A DNA stretch of 64,000 bases, from assembly GCA_027864655.1 (NCBI GenBank), contig JAQAZG010000006.1, forward strand, positions 62,001 through 126,000, given 5' to 3'. Positions 52,500-62,017 of the stretch are shown one piece after another. Under the pieces are notes generated by a model. It did not search any database, was not told the DNA's origin, and saw only the letters and a list, made by a program, of their open reading frames with translations. How positions within the stretch are numbered: the stretch's first letter is position 1; every line of letters starts with the position of its first letter. The translations under genes were made by a program, and so were the position numbers. The DNA is from Oleispirillum naphthae (lineage in GTDB: Bacteria; Pseudomonadota; Alphaproteobacteria; Rhodospirillales; Rhodospirillaceae).

Positions 52500-53644
52500 G
52501 ACTGCAGCACCACGCCGTTTTCCGGCTCCCAGGTGAGCCAGACTTCCTGCTCCCAGGTGAGCGGCGAGCTGGTGTGCCGCGCGAGGTTGGTGAGCTGCAC
52601 CCGCACCAGGGTCTTGTTGGGCAGGGCGACGTGGTAGATCGAGACGTCGCCGAGGTAGGCGATTTCCGAGACCACGCCGCGCAGCACGTTGAATTCGGAC
52701 TCCGGCTTGACGTCGGTCACCGTCATCTTCTCCGGGCGCAGCGCGACGGAGACCGGCGCGCCCGCGGGCAGGGGCTCGCCGTGGGCGATCGCCATGGTCG
52801 CGCCCACCTCGTCGCAATGGATCACCAGCACGCCGTCGGCCTCGCCGGTGACGCGGCCGTCGAACAGGTTGACCGAGCCGATGAAGTCCGCCACGTAGCG
52901 GGTGGCCGGGTATTCGTAGATGGTGGAGGGCGAACCGATCTGCAGGATGCGGCCTTCGTCCATCACCGCAATGCGGGTGGACATCGTCATCGCCTCCTCC
53001 TGGTCGTGGGTGACCATGATGAAGGTGGTGCCCAGCTGCTCCTGGATGTTCACCAGCTCGAACTGGGTGTGCTCGCGCAGCTTCTTGTCGAGCGCGCCCA
53101 AGGGCTCGTCCAGCAGCAGCAGGCGCGGATGCTTGGCGAGCGAGCGGGCCAGCGCGACGCGCTGCCGCTGGCCGCCGGAGAGCTGGTGCGGGCGGCGCTT
53201 CGCATAGGGTTCCAGGCGCACCAGGCGCAGCATCTCGGCGACGCGCTCGCGGATCTGCGGCTTGGTCGCGCCCTCCTGGCGCAGGCCGAAGGCGATGTTC
53301 TGCTCCACCGTCATGTGGGGGAACAGGGCGTAGGACTGGAACATCATGTTGACCGGGCGGCGGTACGGGGGGACATGGGTCATGTCCACCCCGTCGATGA
53401 CGATGCGCCCGCTATCCGGGGTTTCGAGGCCGGCCAGCATGCGCAGAAGCGTCGTCTTGCCGCAGCCGGAGGCGCCCAGAAGCGAGAAGAACTCGCCCTG
53501 GAACACCTCGAGGCTGACGTCGTCCACCGCATAGTGGGGACCGAAGGCCTTGGTCACGTTCTCGATCTGAACGATCGGCCGGGCCTTCGGGTCCTGCCAG
53601 GCTTCCAAGCTTTGCGAGGCGCGCACGCCCTGGGCGACCGGCAT
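52496..53644 (-). CDS. potG: polyamine ABC transporter ATP-binding protein (PotG type)
   Basis: 382 aa. Walker A GASGCGKTT, ABC signature LSGGQRQR, Walker B LLLLDEPLGALD and switch His (VTHDQEEA) are intact; a C-terminal TOBE-like domain (VALRPEKM) follows. It powers uptake by PotH and PotI. It lies 26 bases after potF. Confidence 0.94.
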   Translation of the reverse strand: MPVAQGVRASQSLEAWQDPKARPIVQIENVTKAFGPHYAVDDVSLEVFQGEFFSLLGASGCGKTTLLRMLAGLETPDSGRIVIDGVDMTHVPPYRRPVNMMFQSYALFPHMTVEQNIAFGLRQEGATKPQIRERVAEMLRLVRLEPYAKRRPHQLSGGQRQRVALARSLAKHPRLLLLDEPLGALDKKLREHTQFELVNIQEQLGTTFIMVTHDQEEAMTMSTRIAVMDEGRILQIGSPSTIYEYPATRYVADFIGSVNLFDGRVTGEADGVLVIHCDEVGATMAIAHGEPLPAGAPVSVALRPEKMTVTDVKPESEFNVLRGVVSEIAYLGDVSIYHVALPNKTLVRVQLTNLARHTSSPLTWEQEVWLTWEPENGVVLQS

Positions 53645-53670
53645 CGGCCTCTCCCCCCCTGTTGACGGGC

Positions 53671-54774
53671 TTACTGGCCGGTCTTGACGCGGGTCCAGGC
53701 GCGCACCCGGTAGCGGATCAGGGCCTGGTCGTTGTCCGGCAGCATATAGAGCTTGGCCATCACCTCGTCCGGCGGATAGATGCCGGGGTCGTTGCGGATT
53801 TCCGGATCCACCAGGTCGTTGGCCGCCTTGTTGGCGTTGGCGTAGGAGACGAAGTTGGAGATCTTCGCCACCACCTCGGGCTTCATGATGAAGTTGATGT
53901 AGGCGTGCGCCTCCGCCGGGTTGGGGGCGTCCTTGGGGATCAGCATCATGTCGGTCCACAGCACCGCCCCTTCCTTGGGGATGATGTAGCGGATGTTGAC
54001 GCCGTTCTTCGCCTCCGCGGCGCGGGTGCGGGCTTGCAGGATATCGCCCGAATAGCCGTGGGCGACGCAGATGTCGCCGTTGGCGAGGTCGTTGATGTAC
54101 TGCGAGCCGTGGAAGTACTTGATGTAGGGGCGGATGGCCTTGAACGCCTCGGCGGCGGCGTCGATGTCGGTCTTGTTCTTGGTCGCCACGTCGCGGCCGA
54201 GGTAGCGCAGCGCCATGGCGAAGGTCTCTTCCTGGTCGTCGAGGAAGGAGATGCCGCAGGCGGCGAGCTTCTTCGCGTTCTCCGGCTTGAAGATCATCGC
54301 CAGCGAGCCGATGTCGGCGGACTCGCCGAGTGCCGCCTTGACCTTATCGACGTTGATGCCGATGCCGGTGGTGCCCCACATGTAGGGCACGCCATGGGCG
54401 TTGCCCGGATCGATCGAGGCGAGCGCCTTCATCAGGCCGGGGTCCATGTTCTTGAGGTTCGGCAGCTTCGACTTGTCGAGCTTGCGGTAGAGGCCGGACT
54501 TGATCTGCCGCATGGCGAACGGGCGCGCGGTGGGGAACACCACGTCGTAGCCCGACTTGCCGGCCAAGAGCTTGGCCTCCAGCACCTCGTTGCTGTCGTA
54601 GACGTCGTAGACCGCCTTGATGCCGGTTTCCTTGGTGAAGGTTTCCAGCGTGTCCTCGGCGATATAGTCGCTCCAGTTGTAGAGGTGCACGACCTTGTCC
54701 GCGGCCCGGGCGGGGGCAACGGCCAAGCTGCACGTCATGGCTGCCGCGAAGGCGGCGCAAGTGGCGGTACGCAT
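53671..54774 (-). CDS. potF: polyamine ABC transporter periplasmic binding protein (PotF type)
   Basis: 367 aa. A signal peptide (1-24, ends ARA) then [19 protein letters not shown], the standard start of PotD/PotF proteins. Acidic and aromatic pocket residues ([17 protein letters not shown]) typical for putrescine or spermidine binding are seen. First gene of potFGHI plus the diguanylate cyclase. Confidence 0.94.
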   Translation of the reverse strand: MRTATCAAFAAAMTCSLAVAPARAADKVVHLYNWSDYIAEDTLETFTKETGIKAVYDVYDSNEVLEAKLLAGKSGYDVVFPTARPFAMRQIKSGLYRKLDKSKLPNLKNMDPGLMKALASIDPGNAHGVPYMWGTTGIGINVDKVKAALGESADIGSLAMIFKPENAKKLAACGISFLDDQEETFAMALRYLGRDVATKNKTDIDAAAEAFKAIRPYIKYFHGSQYINDLANGDICVAHGYSGDILQARTRAAEAKNGVNIRYIIPKEGAVLWTDMMLIPKDAPNPAEAHAYINFIMKPEVVAKISNFVSYANANKAANDLVDPEIRNDPGIYPPDEVMAKLYMLPDNDQALIRYRVRAWTRVKTGQ

Positions 54775-55018
54775 CGGTTGAGGTCTCCCTGAAGAAAAAG
54801 AACCCGTTGCCCTGTCCGCGCCCGGTCCCGGACGCGCGGAGCCGCCCCCCCTTGCGGAGACGACCCCTCTCTCTTGGCGGAATGTGGACTGATTTTCAGT
54901 CAACGACAAGAGGCGTGCCCACCTCTTGCGCAGTTTTTGAGGGTGGATTGCGTTTTCCGTTCCCAACCGGCCAAGCCCTTCCACCTGCGAGGGAATGCGC
55001 GGCGGCGGAGCGGACGCC
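54775..55018 (-). promoter_or_regulatory. potF upstream region with dyads and a weak sigma54-like site
   Basis: 244 bases. On the minus strand GGGCACG-N4-TTGTC (54905-54920) has the sigma54 spacing with a perfect GGCACG block but TTGT in place of TTGC. It sits inside CAAGAGG-N8-CCTCTTG (54907-54928). Next to it, over the possible start, is GACTGA-TTT-TCAGTC (54887-54901). These may be operators, or the first dyad may be the 3' hairpin of the aap operon. Confidence 0.4.
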
Positions 55019-55780
55019 TCAGTGCTCGAGGATCTGGCTGAGGAACAGCCTGGTGCGGTCGCTCTTGGGATGGGAGAAGAATTCCTCCGGCTCGTTCTCC
55101 TCGACGATCTGCCCGGCGTCCATGAAGATCACGCGGTCGGCCACCTTGCGCGCGAAACCCATCTCGTGGGTGACGCAGAGCATGGTCATGCCCTCCTCCG
55201 CCAGCTCCACCATCACGTCGAGCACCTCCTTGATCATCTCCGGGTCGAGGGCCGAGGTCGGCTCGTCGAACAGCATCACCCGCGGGTTCATGCACAGGCT
55301 GCGGGCGATGGCGACGCGCTGCTGCTGGCCGCCGGAAAGCTGGCCAGGATACTTCAGCGCCTGGTCGGGAATCTTCACCCGCTCCAGGTAGGTCATCGCC
55401 GCGGCCTCCGCCTCGGCGCGCGGCGTCTTGCGCACCCACATCGGCGCGAGGCAGCAGTTCTCCAGCACCGTGAGATGCGGAAACAGGTTGAAGTGCTGGA
55501 ACACCATGCCGACCTCGCGGCGCACGTGCTCGATGTTCTTCAAGTCCTCGTTGAGCGTCACCCCGTCCACCACGATGTCGCCGCTCTGGTGTTCCTCCAG
55601 GCGGTTGATGCAGCGGATCATCGTGGACTTGCCGGAGCCCGACGGCCCGCAGACGACGATGCGCTCGCCGCGGCGCACCCGCAGGCTGATGTCCTTGAGC
55701 ACGTGGAAGGGGCCGTACCACTTGTTCATCGCCGCGATCTCGATCACGACGTCGGGCTTCGGCTGTGCGGATTCGCTCAT
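55019..55780 (-). CDS. aapP: amino-acid ABC transporter ATP-binding protein (AapP/GlnQ type)
   Basis: 253 aa. Walker [10 protein letters not shown], signature LSGGQQQR, Walker [13 protein letters not shown], switch CVTHEMGFA. It belongs to the polar-amino-acid uptake group and is the last gene of aapJQMP, 23 bases after aapM. Confidence 0.94.
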   Translation of the reverse strand: MSESAQPKPDVVIEIAAMNKWYGPFHVLKDISLRVRRGERIVVCGPSGSGKSTMIRCINRLEEHQSGDIVVDGVTLNEDLKNIEHVRREVGMVFQHFNLFPHLTVLENCCLAPMWVRKTPRAEAEAAAMTYLERVKIPDQALKYPGQLSGGQQQRVAIARSLCMNPRVMLFDEPTSALDPEMIKEVLDVMVELAEEGMTMLCVTHEMGFARKVADRVIFMDAGQIVEENEPEEFFSHPKSDRTRLFLSQILEH

Positions 55781-55803
55781 CGCGTTTACTCCGGTAGGCG
55801 GCG

Positions 55804-56913
55804 TCAATTGCGTTTGTGGCCGGTGTGCAGCTTGCGCTCCAGGGCCTGGGAATAGCGGCTCATGCCGAAGCAGAACACCCAGAACACCAGCGCGGCGAAC
55901 AGGTAGCCCTCGATCGCGATGGCGGGCCAGGCGGGGTCCACGATGGTGGCGTGCACCGTCGCCAGCACGTCGAACAGGCCGATGATGAGGACCAGCGTGG
56001 TGTCCTTGAACAGGGCGATGAAGGTGTTGACGATGCCGGGAATGACCAGCTTCAACGCCTGCGGCAGCACCACCAGGCCCATCGTCCGCCAGTAGCCGAG
56101 GCCGAGCGCCGCGGCCGCCTCGAACTGGCCGCGCGGAATCGCCTGGAGGCCGCCGCGCACCACCTCGGCCATGTAGGCGCTCTCGAACATCACGATGCCG
56201 ATCATCGCGCGCAGAACCTTGCTGAACTGCACCCCTTCGGGCAGGAACAGCGGCAGCATCACCGAGGCCATGAACAGCACCGAGATCAAGGGCACGCCGC
56301 GCCACACCTCGATGAAGAGGATGCACAGGGTGCGGACCGCCATCATCTTGGAGCGCCGTCCGAGGGCGAGGACGATGCCGAAGGGCAGCGCCATGACGAT
56401 GCCGACGACGGAAAGCACCAGGGTCAGCGTCAGGCCGCTCCACTGGTCGGTGGCCACCACCGGCAGGCCGAACACCCCGCCGTGCATCAGCGCCAGGGTC
56501 AGCGCCGGCACCCCGACGATCGCGGCGGGCACGAGGAAGCGCTTGCCCGGCGTGCGCGGCCAGGCGAGCGCGCCGATCGCCGCCGCGGTGACGGCGAGCA
56601 CGATGTTGACCCGCCAGACCTGCCCCGCCGGATAGAACCCGTAGATGAAGAAGCGGAAGCGCTCGCCGACGAACAGCCAGCAGGCGCCGCCGCTGCGGCA
56701 GGCCTGCGCATCGCCGCCGGAGAAGTGGCCGCGCAGCACCGCCCAGTCGAAAAGCGGCACCAGGCCGGAGACGAGGAGCCACAGCGCGACCAGCGTCAGC
56801 GCGGTGTTGAACGGCCCGGCGAAGAGGTTGGCGCGCATCCACCCGGCGACGCCGACCGAGCCCGAGGGCGGCGGCAGGCTGGGTTTCGGCACGAAGACGT
56901 CGCTCTCGGCCAT
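55804..56913 (-). CDS. aapM: general L-amino-acid ABC transporter permease AapM
   Basis: 369 aa, larger than typical His/Glu permeases because of an N-terminal half with extra membrane segments, as is known for AapM. The C-terminal part has the [25 protein letters not shown] coupling loop (in pieces). It begins three bases before the aapQ stop region, 3 bases gap. Confidence 0.93.
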   Translation of the reverse strand: MAESDVFVPKPSLPPPSGSVGVAGWMRANLFAGPFNTALTLVALWLLVSGLVPLFDWAVLRGHFSGGDAQACRSGGACWLFVGERFRFFIYGFYPAGQVWRVNIVLAVTAAAIGALAWPRTPGKRFLVPAAIVGVPALTLALMHGGVFGLPVVATDQWSGLTLTLVLSVVGIVMALPFGIVLALGRRSKMMAVRTLCILFIEVWRGVPLISVLFMASVMLPLFLPEGVQFSKVLRAMIGIVMFESAYMAEVVRGGLQAIPRGQFEAAAALGLGYWRTMGLVVLPQALKLVIPGIVNTFIALFKDTTLVLIIGLFDVLATVHATIVDPAWPAIAIEGYLFAALVFWVFCFGMSRYSQALERKLHTGHKRN

Positions 56914-56916
56914 GGC

Positions 56917-58092
56917 TCACCGCTCCTTCAGCGCGACGCGCTTGTTGTAGCCGTTCATCGCCAGCGAAATGACGAGACTGATGGTGAGGTAGACGCTCAT
57001 CGTCATCGCCACCACCTCCACCGCCTGGCCGGTCTGGTTGAGCGTCGTGCCCATGAACACGTTGACCAGGTCGGGATAGCCGATGGCGGTGGCGAGCGAG
57101 GAGTTCTTGGCGAGATTGAGGTACTGGCTGGTGAGCGGCGGAATGATCACCCGCAGCGCCTGCGGCAGCACCACCAGGCGGATGATCTGGCCGCGCTTCA
57201 GCCCCAGCGCCGCGGCGGCCTCGGTCTGGCCGTGGCTCACCGCCTGGATGCCGGAGCGCACGATCTCGGCGATGAAGGTGCCGGTGTAGACGGTGAGCGC
57301 GAACCACAGGGCGACGAGTTCCGGCAGCAGCACGCCGCCGCCCGCGAAATTGAAGCCGCGCAGCGCCGGCACGCTCCAGGTCATCGGCGCCCCGGCGAGC
57401 AGAAAAACCAGCCCCGGCGCGCCGATCGCCAGCGCCGCAGCCACCCGCCAGAACGGGAAGATCTGTCCCGTCGCCTCGCGGCGCCTGGTCTCCCAGCGGG
57501 AGAGCCGCCACACCGCGATCAGCGCGGCGAGAAGCGCCAGGCCCACCCACTCCATGCCCGGGCCGAACACCGGGGCGGGAACGTAGAGGCCGCGCTTGCT
57601 GAGGAAGACGAGGTCGTGGAAGTTGAGGCTCCGGCGCGGCGCGGGCAGGGTTTGCAGCACCGCGAAATACCAGAAGAAGATCTGTAGCAGCAGCGGCACG
57701 TTGCGGAAGATCTCGACATAGACCTCGGCGAGGCGGGCGACCAGCCAGTTGCGCGACAGCCGCGAAATCCCCGCGAGGAAGCCGAGAAGGGTGGCGGTGA
57801 CGATGCCGAGGCCGGACACCAGAACGGTGTTGAGCAGGCCGACGAAGAAGGTGCGGCCGTAGGAATAGCTCTCGTCGTAGGGGATCAGCGAAAACAGGAT
57901 GCCGAAACCGGCGGTCTGGCCGAGGAAGCCGAACCCGGTCTGGATGTTGCGGTGCTCCATGTTCAGCAGGGTGTTGCGGAACAGGGTGACGGCCAGCCAG
58001 AGGACCGCGGCGATGACCGCGGCCTGGAAAACCAGGGCACGGATTTTCGGGTCGTTCCACGGTTTGATCGTGCGGGTGGGTTGCATGGGCAT
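56917..58092 (-). CDS. aapQ: general L-amino-acid ABC transporter permease AapQ
   Basis: 391 aa, membrane protein with the [24 protein letters not shown] coupling loop (read in parts) and the long insertion typical of Aap[18 protein letters not shown] is the conserved permease start motif. It follows aapJ by 67 bases, most of which are a 38-base palindrome. Confidence 0.93.
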   Translation of the reverse strand: MPMQPTRTIKPWNDPKIRALVFQAAVIAAVLWLAVTLFRNTLLNMEHRNIQTGFGFLGQTAGFGILFSLIPYDESYSYGRTFFVGLLNTVLVSGLGIVTATLLGFLAGISRLSRNWLVARLAEVYVEIFRNVPLLLQIFFWYFAVLQTLPAPRRSLNFHDLVFLSKRGLYVPAPVFGPGMEWVGLALLAALIAVWRLSRWETRRREATGQIFPFWRVAAALAIGAPGLVFLLAGAPMTWSVPALRGFNFAGGGVLLPELVALWFALTVYTGTFIAEIVRSGIQAVSHGQTEAAAALGLKRGQIIRLVVLPQALRVIIPPLTSQYLNLAKNSSLATAIGYPDLVNVFMGTTLNQTGQAVEVVAMTMSVYLTISLVISLAMNGYNKRVALKER

Positions 58093-58103
58093 CCTTGTGC
58101 GGT

Positions 58104-58141
58104 GGAACCGGCCCCGGCGGCGCGCCGCCGGGGCCGGTTCC
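58104..58141 (-). other. 38-bp perfect palindrome between aapJ and aapQ
   Basis: Reads GGAACCGGCCCCGGCGGCG and its exact complement, centred at 58122/58123. As RNA it forms a very stable 17-19-bp hairpin right after the aapJ stop, a usual device to protect binding-protein mRNA and reduce downstream permease expression. No T tract. Confidence 0.7.
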
Positions 58142-58159
58142 CGGCTTACGAACGTCCGG

Positions 58160-59182
58160 TCAGCGGACCGGCGGGCCGTAGATCAGGCCGCCCTTGGTCC
58201 ACAGAGCGTTCTGGCCGCGGGCAATCTGCAACGGGCTGCCCTTGCCGACGTTGCGTTCGAAGGATTCGCCGTAGTTGCCCACCGCCTTGACGATGGCCAC
58301 CGCGAAATCGTTGCCGACCCCCATCTTGGCGCCGAGGTCGGAGTCCACGCCGAGCAGGCGCTTGACGTCCGGATTGGTGGACTTCAGCATCTCGCCGACG
58401 TTCTTGCCGGTGACGCCCGCTTCCTCGAGGTTGAACCAGGCGAACAGGGTCCAGCGGGTGACGTTGAACCAGGCGTCGTCGCCCTGGCGCACCACCGGAC
58501 CGAGCGGCTCCTTGGAGATCACTTCCGGCAGCACCACCGCCTTGCCGGGGTCCGGCAGCTTGGAGCGCAGGCCGTAGAGCTGCGACTGGTCGGAGGTGAG
58601 CACGTCGCAGCGGTCGGAATTGAAGCCTTGCAGGGTCTGGTCGCCGGTGTCGAACACCACGGATTGGTACTTCATGCCGTTGGCGCGGAAGTAGTCGGCG
58701 AGGTTGAGCTCGGTGGTGGTGCCGGCGAGCACGCACACCGAAGCGCCGTTCAGCTCCTTGGCGCTCTTCACGCCCAGCGCCTTCTTCACCAGGAAGCCCT
58801 GGCCGTCGTAGTAGTCCACGCCGACGAAGTTGAGGCCGAGCGAGGTGTCGCGGCTCATCGTCCAGGTGGTGTTGCGGGCGAGCACGTCGATCTCGCCGGT
58901 CTGCACCGCGGTGAGGCGCTCCTTGGCGGTGAGCGGCACGTACTTCACCTTGGCGGGGTCGCCGAGCACCACGGCGGCGAGCGCCTTGCAGTAATCGACG
59001 TCGAGGCCCGACCACTTGCCCTTCTCGTCGGGCGCGGAGAACCCCGGCAGGCTGGTGTTGACGCCGCAGACCAGCTGGCCCCGGCTCTTGACGGTTTCCA
59101 GGGTTCCGGCGGAAGCCGGAGCGGCGGCCATCGCCACGGCGGACAGCACACCGAACCCGATGACCCAGTGACTCGCTTTCAT
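58160..59182 (-). CDS. aapJ: general L-amino-acid ABC transporter binding protein AapJ
   Basis: 340 aa from ATG at 59182 (GGGAG 6 bases upstream); a start 9 codons earlier is less likely. Signal peptide 1-25 (ends ASA), then GTLETVKSRGQLVCGVNTSLPGF (split), the hallmark of AapJ, with DVLARNTTWTMSRD and the C-terminal NYGESFERN. It delivers many L-amino acids to AapQM. A sigma54 promoter lies upstream. Confidence 0.95.
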   Translation of the reverse strand: MKASHWVIGFGVLSAVAMAAAPASAGTLETVKSRGQLVCGVNTSLPGFSAPDEKGKWSGLDVDYCKALAAVVLGDPAKVKYVPLTAKERLTAVQTGEIDVLARNTTWTMSRDTSLGLNFVGVDYYDGQGFLVKKALGVKSAKELNGASVCVLAGTTTELNLADYFRANGMKYQSVVFDTGDQTLQGFNSDRCDVLTSDQSQLYGLRSKLPDPGKAVVLPEVISKEPLGPVVRQGDDAWFNVTRWTLFAWFNLEEAGVTGKNVGEMLKSTNPDVKRLLGVDSDLGAKMGVGNDFAVAIVKAVGNYGESFERNVGKGSPLQIARGQNALWTKGGLIYGPPVR

Positions 59183-59249
59183 AGTCGTCTCCCTCGTGAA
59201 GTTCGACATCCCGCCCCGGCGGGACATGCTTCGGCACTTGGGCAGACAC

Positions 59250-59265
59250 AGCAAGGTCCGGGCCA
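59250..59265 (-). promoter_or_regulatory. sigma54 (RpoN) promoter of the aap operon
   Basis: On the minus strand TGGCCCG-GACC-TTGCT, matching TGGCACG-N4-TTGCW at all but one position, with the invariant GG and GC at correct spacing. The start would be about 58 bases before the aapJ ATG. It fits nitrogen (NtrC) control of amino-acid uptake. The rest of 59183-59352 shows no other clear element. Confidence 0.75.
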
Positions 59266-59352
59266 AACGGCGCAACGCCGCGGAAACGCGACATCGGCAT
59301 GAAAGCGGTTGCGGTGGCGGGGAAGCGGTTGCCCGATTGGCGGGCAGGCCGC

Positions 59353-60186
59353 CTAATCCTTCGGCGCGGCGGCGGGGTCCGGACGGGCGGCGAGCCAGGT
59401 CTCGGCGTAACCGTCGAGGAAGCGCAGCTCGGAGACGAGGCCGCCCTCCGCCGACCACCGGTGCAGCACGAAGCCGGGCGGCGCGGTCACCGCCGCCACC
59501 GGCGAGCCGTCGGGGCGGAGGCCGGTGAAGGTGACGCGGTCCATCACCGAGGGCGCGGCGAGCACCGGCACGCCGTACCACGCGCCGCGCATCGGGCGGT
59601 GCAGGTGGCCGCAGAGGATCGCCGCGACGCCTTTGTGCGCGGCGATGATCGTCCCCATCTCGTGGCGGCCCTGGGCGATGCCCATGGAGTCCAGCCAGCC
59701 GATGCCGGTGTCGAAGGGCGGATGGTGCAGGAAGATCAGGACCGGGCGCTCCGGCTCCTCGGCGAGGCGCGCGGCAAGCCACGCCACCTGCGCCGCGGGC
59801 AGGGCGGCGTGCAGCGGGTCGCCGGTGGAGGCGTCGAGCGCGATCAGGCGCAGGGGGTGCCCCTCCACCGCATAGACCACGCCGCCCTCCCCCGCGTCGC
59901 CGGGGAAGGGGCCGAAGGCGGCGCGCACCGCATCGCCGCAGTCGTGATTGCCTGCGCAAACCAGAACCGGCGCGCGCAGGGCGGCAAGAGCGTCGTGGGC
60001 GCGGGCGGTGGCGCCCGCATCCCCGTCGTGCGCCAGATCGCCGGTCACCACCACCAGATCGGGCTGCGGATCGAGCGCGTTGACCGCCGCGACCACCCGC
60101 GCCAGCGCCGCGTCGGTGTCCACCAGGCCGTGCACCGGCAGGCCGTCGGCGGAAACGTGCGGATCGCTGATCTGGGCGATGCGCAT
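59353..60186 (-). CDS. CpdA-like metallophosphodiesterase
   Basis: 277 aa calcineurin-like enzyme. Metal and catalytic residues Asp8, His10, Asp50, Asn80-His81 (DPH, GD, GNHD), then HHPP and GHLHRP are intact. The closest known functions are 3',5'-cyclic nucleotide or glycerophosphodiester hydrolysis. It lies 9 bases after the iron-type dehydrogenase on the same strand and probably shares its transcript. Confidence 0.85.
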   Translation of the reverse strand: MRIAQISDPHVSADGLPVHGLVDTDAALARVVAAVNALDPQPDLVVVTGDLAHDGDAGATARAHDALAALRAPVLVCAGNHDCGDAVRAAFGPFPGDAGEGGVVYAVEGHPLRLIALDASTGDPLHAALPAAQVAWLAARLAEEPERPVLIFLHHPPFDTGIGWLDSMGIAQGRHEMGTIIAAHKGVAAILCGHLHRPMRGAWYGVPVLAAPSVMDRVTFTGLRPDGSPVAAVTAPPGFVLHRWSAEGGLVSELRFLDGYAETWLAARPDPAAAPKD

Positions 60187-60195
60187 CGCCCGCGC

Positions 60196-61353
60196 CTACA
60201 TCGCGGCGGCGAGGACTTTTTCCGCCACCTCCGGCGTCACCGCGCGGTCCTCGCCGAGCGCGGTCATGCCGTGCGCCTTGAGGTTGGCCACCACCGCGGG
60301 CACCGCCTCGGGGGCAAGCTGCGCGTCGGCCAGCCGCACCGGCAGGCCGAGGGAGCGGAAGAACGCCTCGGTGCGCTCGATGGCGATGCCGATGCGCGCG
60401 TCCTCCGGCCCGTCGCGCAGGTCCCACACCCGTTCGGCATATTGCAGCAGCTTGGCGCGCTTCGCCGCGGCGCGCACCCGCATCATCGCGGGCAGCACGA
60501 TGGTGAGGCTGCGCGCGTGGTCCACGCCGTAGAGCGCGGTGAGTTCGTGGCCGATCATGTGGGTCGCCCAGTCCTGCGGCACGCCCACCGCGATCAGCCC
60601 GTTGAGCGCCTGGTTGGCCGCCCACATCAGGTTGGCGCGCGCCTCCTTGTCCGCCGGGTCGGCCAGGGTCTTCGGCCCCACCGCGATCAGGGTGCGCAGC
60701 AGCGCCTCGGCATAGGCGTCCTGCACCATGCCGCCCGCGGGCACGGTGAGGTACTGCTCCATCACGTGGACGAAGGCGTCGGCGACGCCGTTGGCCACCT
60801 GGCGCGGCGGCAGGGAGCGCGTCGTCTCCGGGTCGAGCACCGCGAACGCCGGGTAGAGCGCGGGGTGGCCGAAGGCGAGCTTCGCCCCCTGCCCCTGGTT
60901 GGTGATCACCGCGCCGCAGTTGCTCTCCGAGCCGGTGGCGGGCAGGGTCAGCACCACGCCGAGCGGCAGCGCGCCTTTGATCTTCGCCTTGCCGGTGACC
61001 AGGTCCCACGGCTCCGGGCCTTCGTACTTCAGCGCCGCGGCGAGGAACTTGCTGCCGTCGATCACCGAGCCGCCGCCGACGGCGAGGATGAAGCCGGATT
61101 TCTCCGCCCGCGCGGTCTCCGCCGCGCGCAGCATCGTCTCGTAGCGCGGGTTGGGCTCGATGCCGCCGAACTCGGCGACGGCGCGCCCGGCCAGAGCCTT
61201 CATCACCTGGTCGTAGACGCCGTTCGCCTTGATGCTGCCGCCGCCGTAGGTGACGAGCACCCGCGCCGATTCGGGAATCTGTTTGGCGATCGCGGCGATC
61301 TGCCCCTCGCCGAAGAGAATGCGCGTCGGGTTGGCATAGGAAAACGGTTTCAT
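60196..61353 (-). CDS. iron/zinc-type NADPH-dependent aldehyde reductase (YqhD/BDH-like)
   Basis: 385 aa. Nucleotide motifs YGGGSIK (37-42) and AVGGGSVIDGSK. Metal ligands Asp192, His196, His265 and His279 match E. coli YqhD (D194, H198, H267, H281) with a constant shift of two. YqhD reduces short aldehydes with NADPH during aldehyde or peroxide stress. It is divergent from a universal stress gene, consistent with a stress role. Confidence 0.9.
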   Translation of the reverse strand: MKPFSYANPTRILFGEGQIAAIAKQIPESARVLVTYGGGSIKANGVYDQVMKALAGRAVAEFGGIEPNPRYETMLRAAETARAEKSGFILAVGGGSVIDGSKFLAAALKYEGPEPWDLVTGKAKIKGALPLGVVLTLPATGSESNCGAVITNQGQGAKLAFGHPALYPAFAVLDPETTRSLPPRQVANGVADAFVHVMEQYLTVPAGGMVQDAYAEALLRTLIAVGPKTLADPADKEARANLMWAANQALNGLIAVGVPQDWATHMIGHELTALYGVDHARSLTIVLPAMMRVRAAAKRAKLLQYAERVWDLRDGPEDARIGIAIERTEAFFRSLGLPVRLADAQLAPEAVPAVVANLKAHGMTALGEDRAVTPEVAEKVLAAAM

Positions 61354-61391
61354 CGTGGAACGCCCCTTCGATCCTGTTGGTTCGGTCTACC

Positions 61392-61420
61392 AATATCGTC
61401 GTTTGCGGCGCACTCGGCAA
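61392..61420 (-). promoter_or_regulatory. promoter of the aldehyde reductase gene
   Basis: Minus-strand TTGCCG (61415-61420), 17 bases, GATATT (61392-61397), about 30 bases before the ATG at 61353. The shared 141-base gap also must serve uspA on the plus strand; no clear plus promoter was seen. Confidence 0.45.
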
Positions 61421-61494
61421 TCCGCCGGAACGACGACGATTGAAACGCCCCCCGCCTTGACGCATCCTTTGGGGGCAACGGACGGAGCCACACC

Positions 61495-61998
61495 ATGCCG
61501 ACCGAGACCCCGGAAGCCGAACCCAAGACCACCGACGGCCGTATCTTCCTGGTGGTGATCGACGACACCGAGGAACTGAAACCCGCCCTCGAATACGCCT
61601 GCCTGCGGGCGAAGCGCTCGAACGGGCACGTCGCCATGCTCTACGTGATGCAACCGGCGGAGCTGGACCATTTCGCCTTCGTCGGCGACGCGATGCGCGA
61701 GGACCGCCGCAAGGAGGCCGAAGCGCTGGTGCATGCCTATGCCGACCACGCTTTCCAGGTCTCGGGGCGGATGCCGATCATCTACCTGCGCGAGGGCGAC
61801 CGCCGCGAGGAACTGCTGAAGCTGCTGGAACAGGAGCAGGTGCACGTTCTGGTGCTCGGCGCGAACACCGGAAAGGGCGGCCCCGGCCCGCTGATCAGCT
61901 CGCTGATGGGCAAGGACCTGCGGCGCGTCCACGTGCCGATGGCGATCATCCCCGGCAGCCTGAGCGAAGAGGAAATCCGCACCGTCACCCTGTATTGA
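61495..61998 (+). CDS. universal stress protein (UspA family)
   Basis: 167 aa single Usp domain (IFLVVIDDTEELKPALEYAC, then LVLGANTG at the nucleotide-binding site GxxxGxxG-like, and HVPMAIIPG). The Gly-rich loop (GANTGKGGPG) suggests ATP binding. It precedes an FAH-family gene by 19 bases, likely one transcript. Confidence 0.9.
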   Translation: MPTETPEAEPKTTDGRIFLVVIDDTEELKPALEYACLRAKRSNGHVAMLYVMQPAELDHFAFVGDAMREDRRKEAEALVHAYADHAFQVSGRMPIIYLREGDRREELLKLLEQEQVHVLVLGANTGKGGPGPLISSLMGKDLRRVHVPMAIIPGSLSEEEIRTVTLY

Positions 61999-62017
61999 GC
62001 TGCGAGGAGGTTGGATC

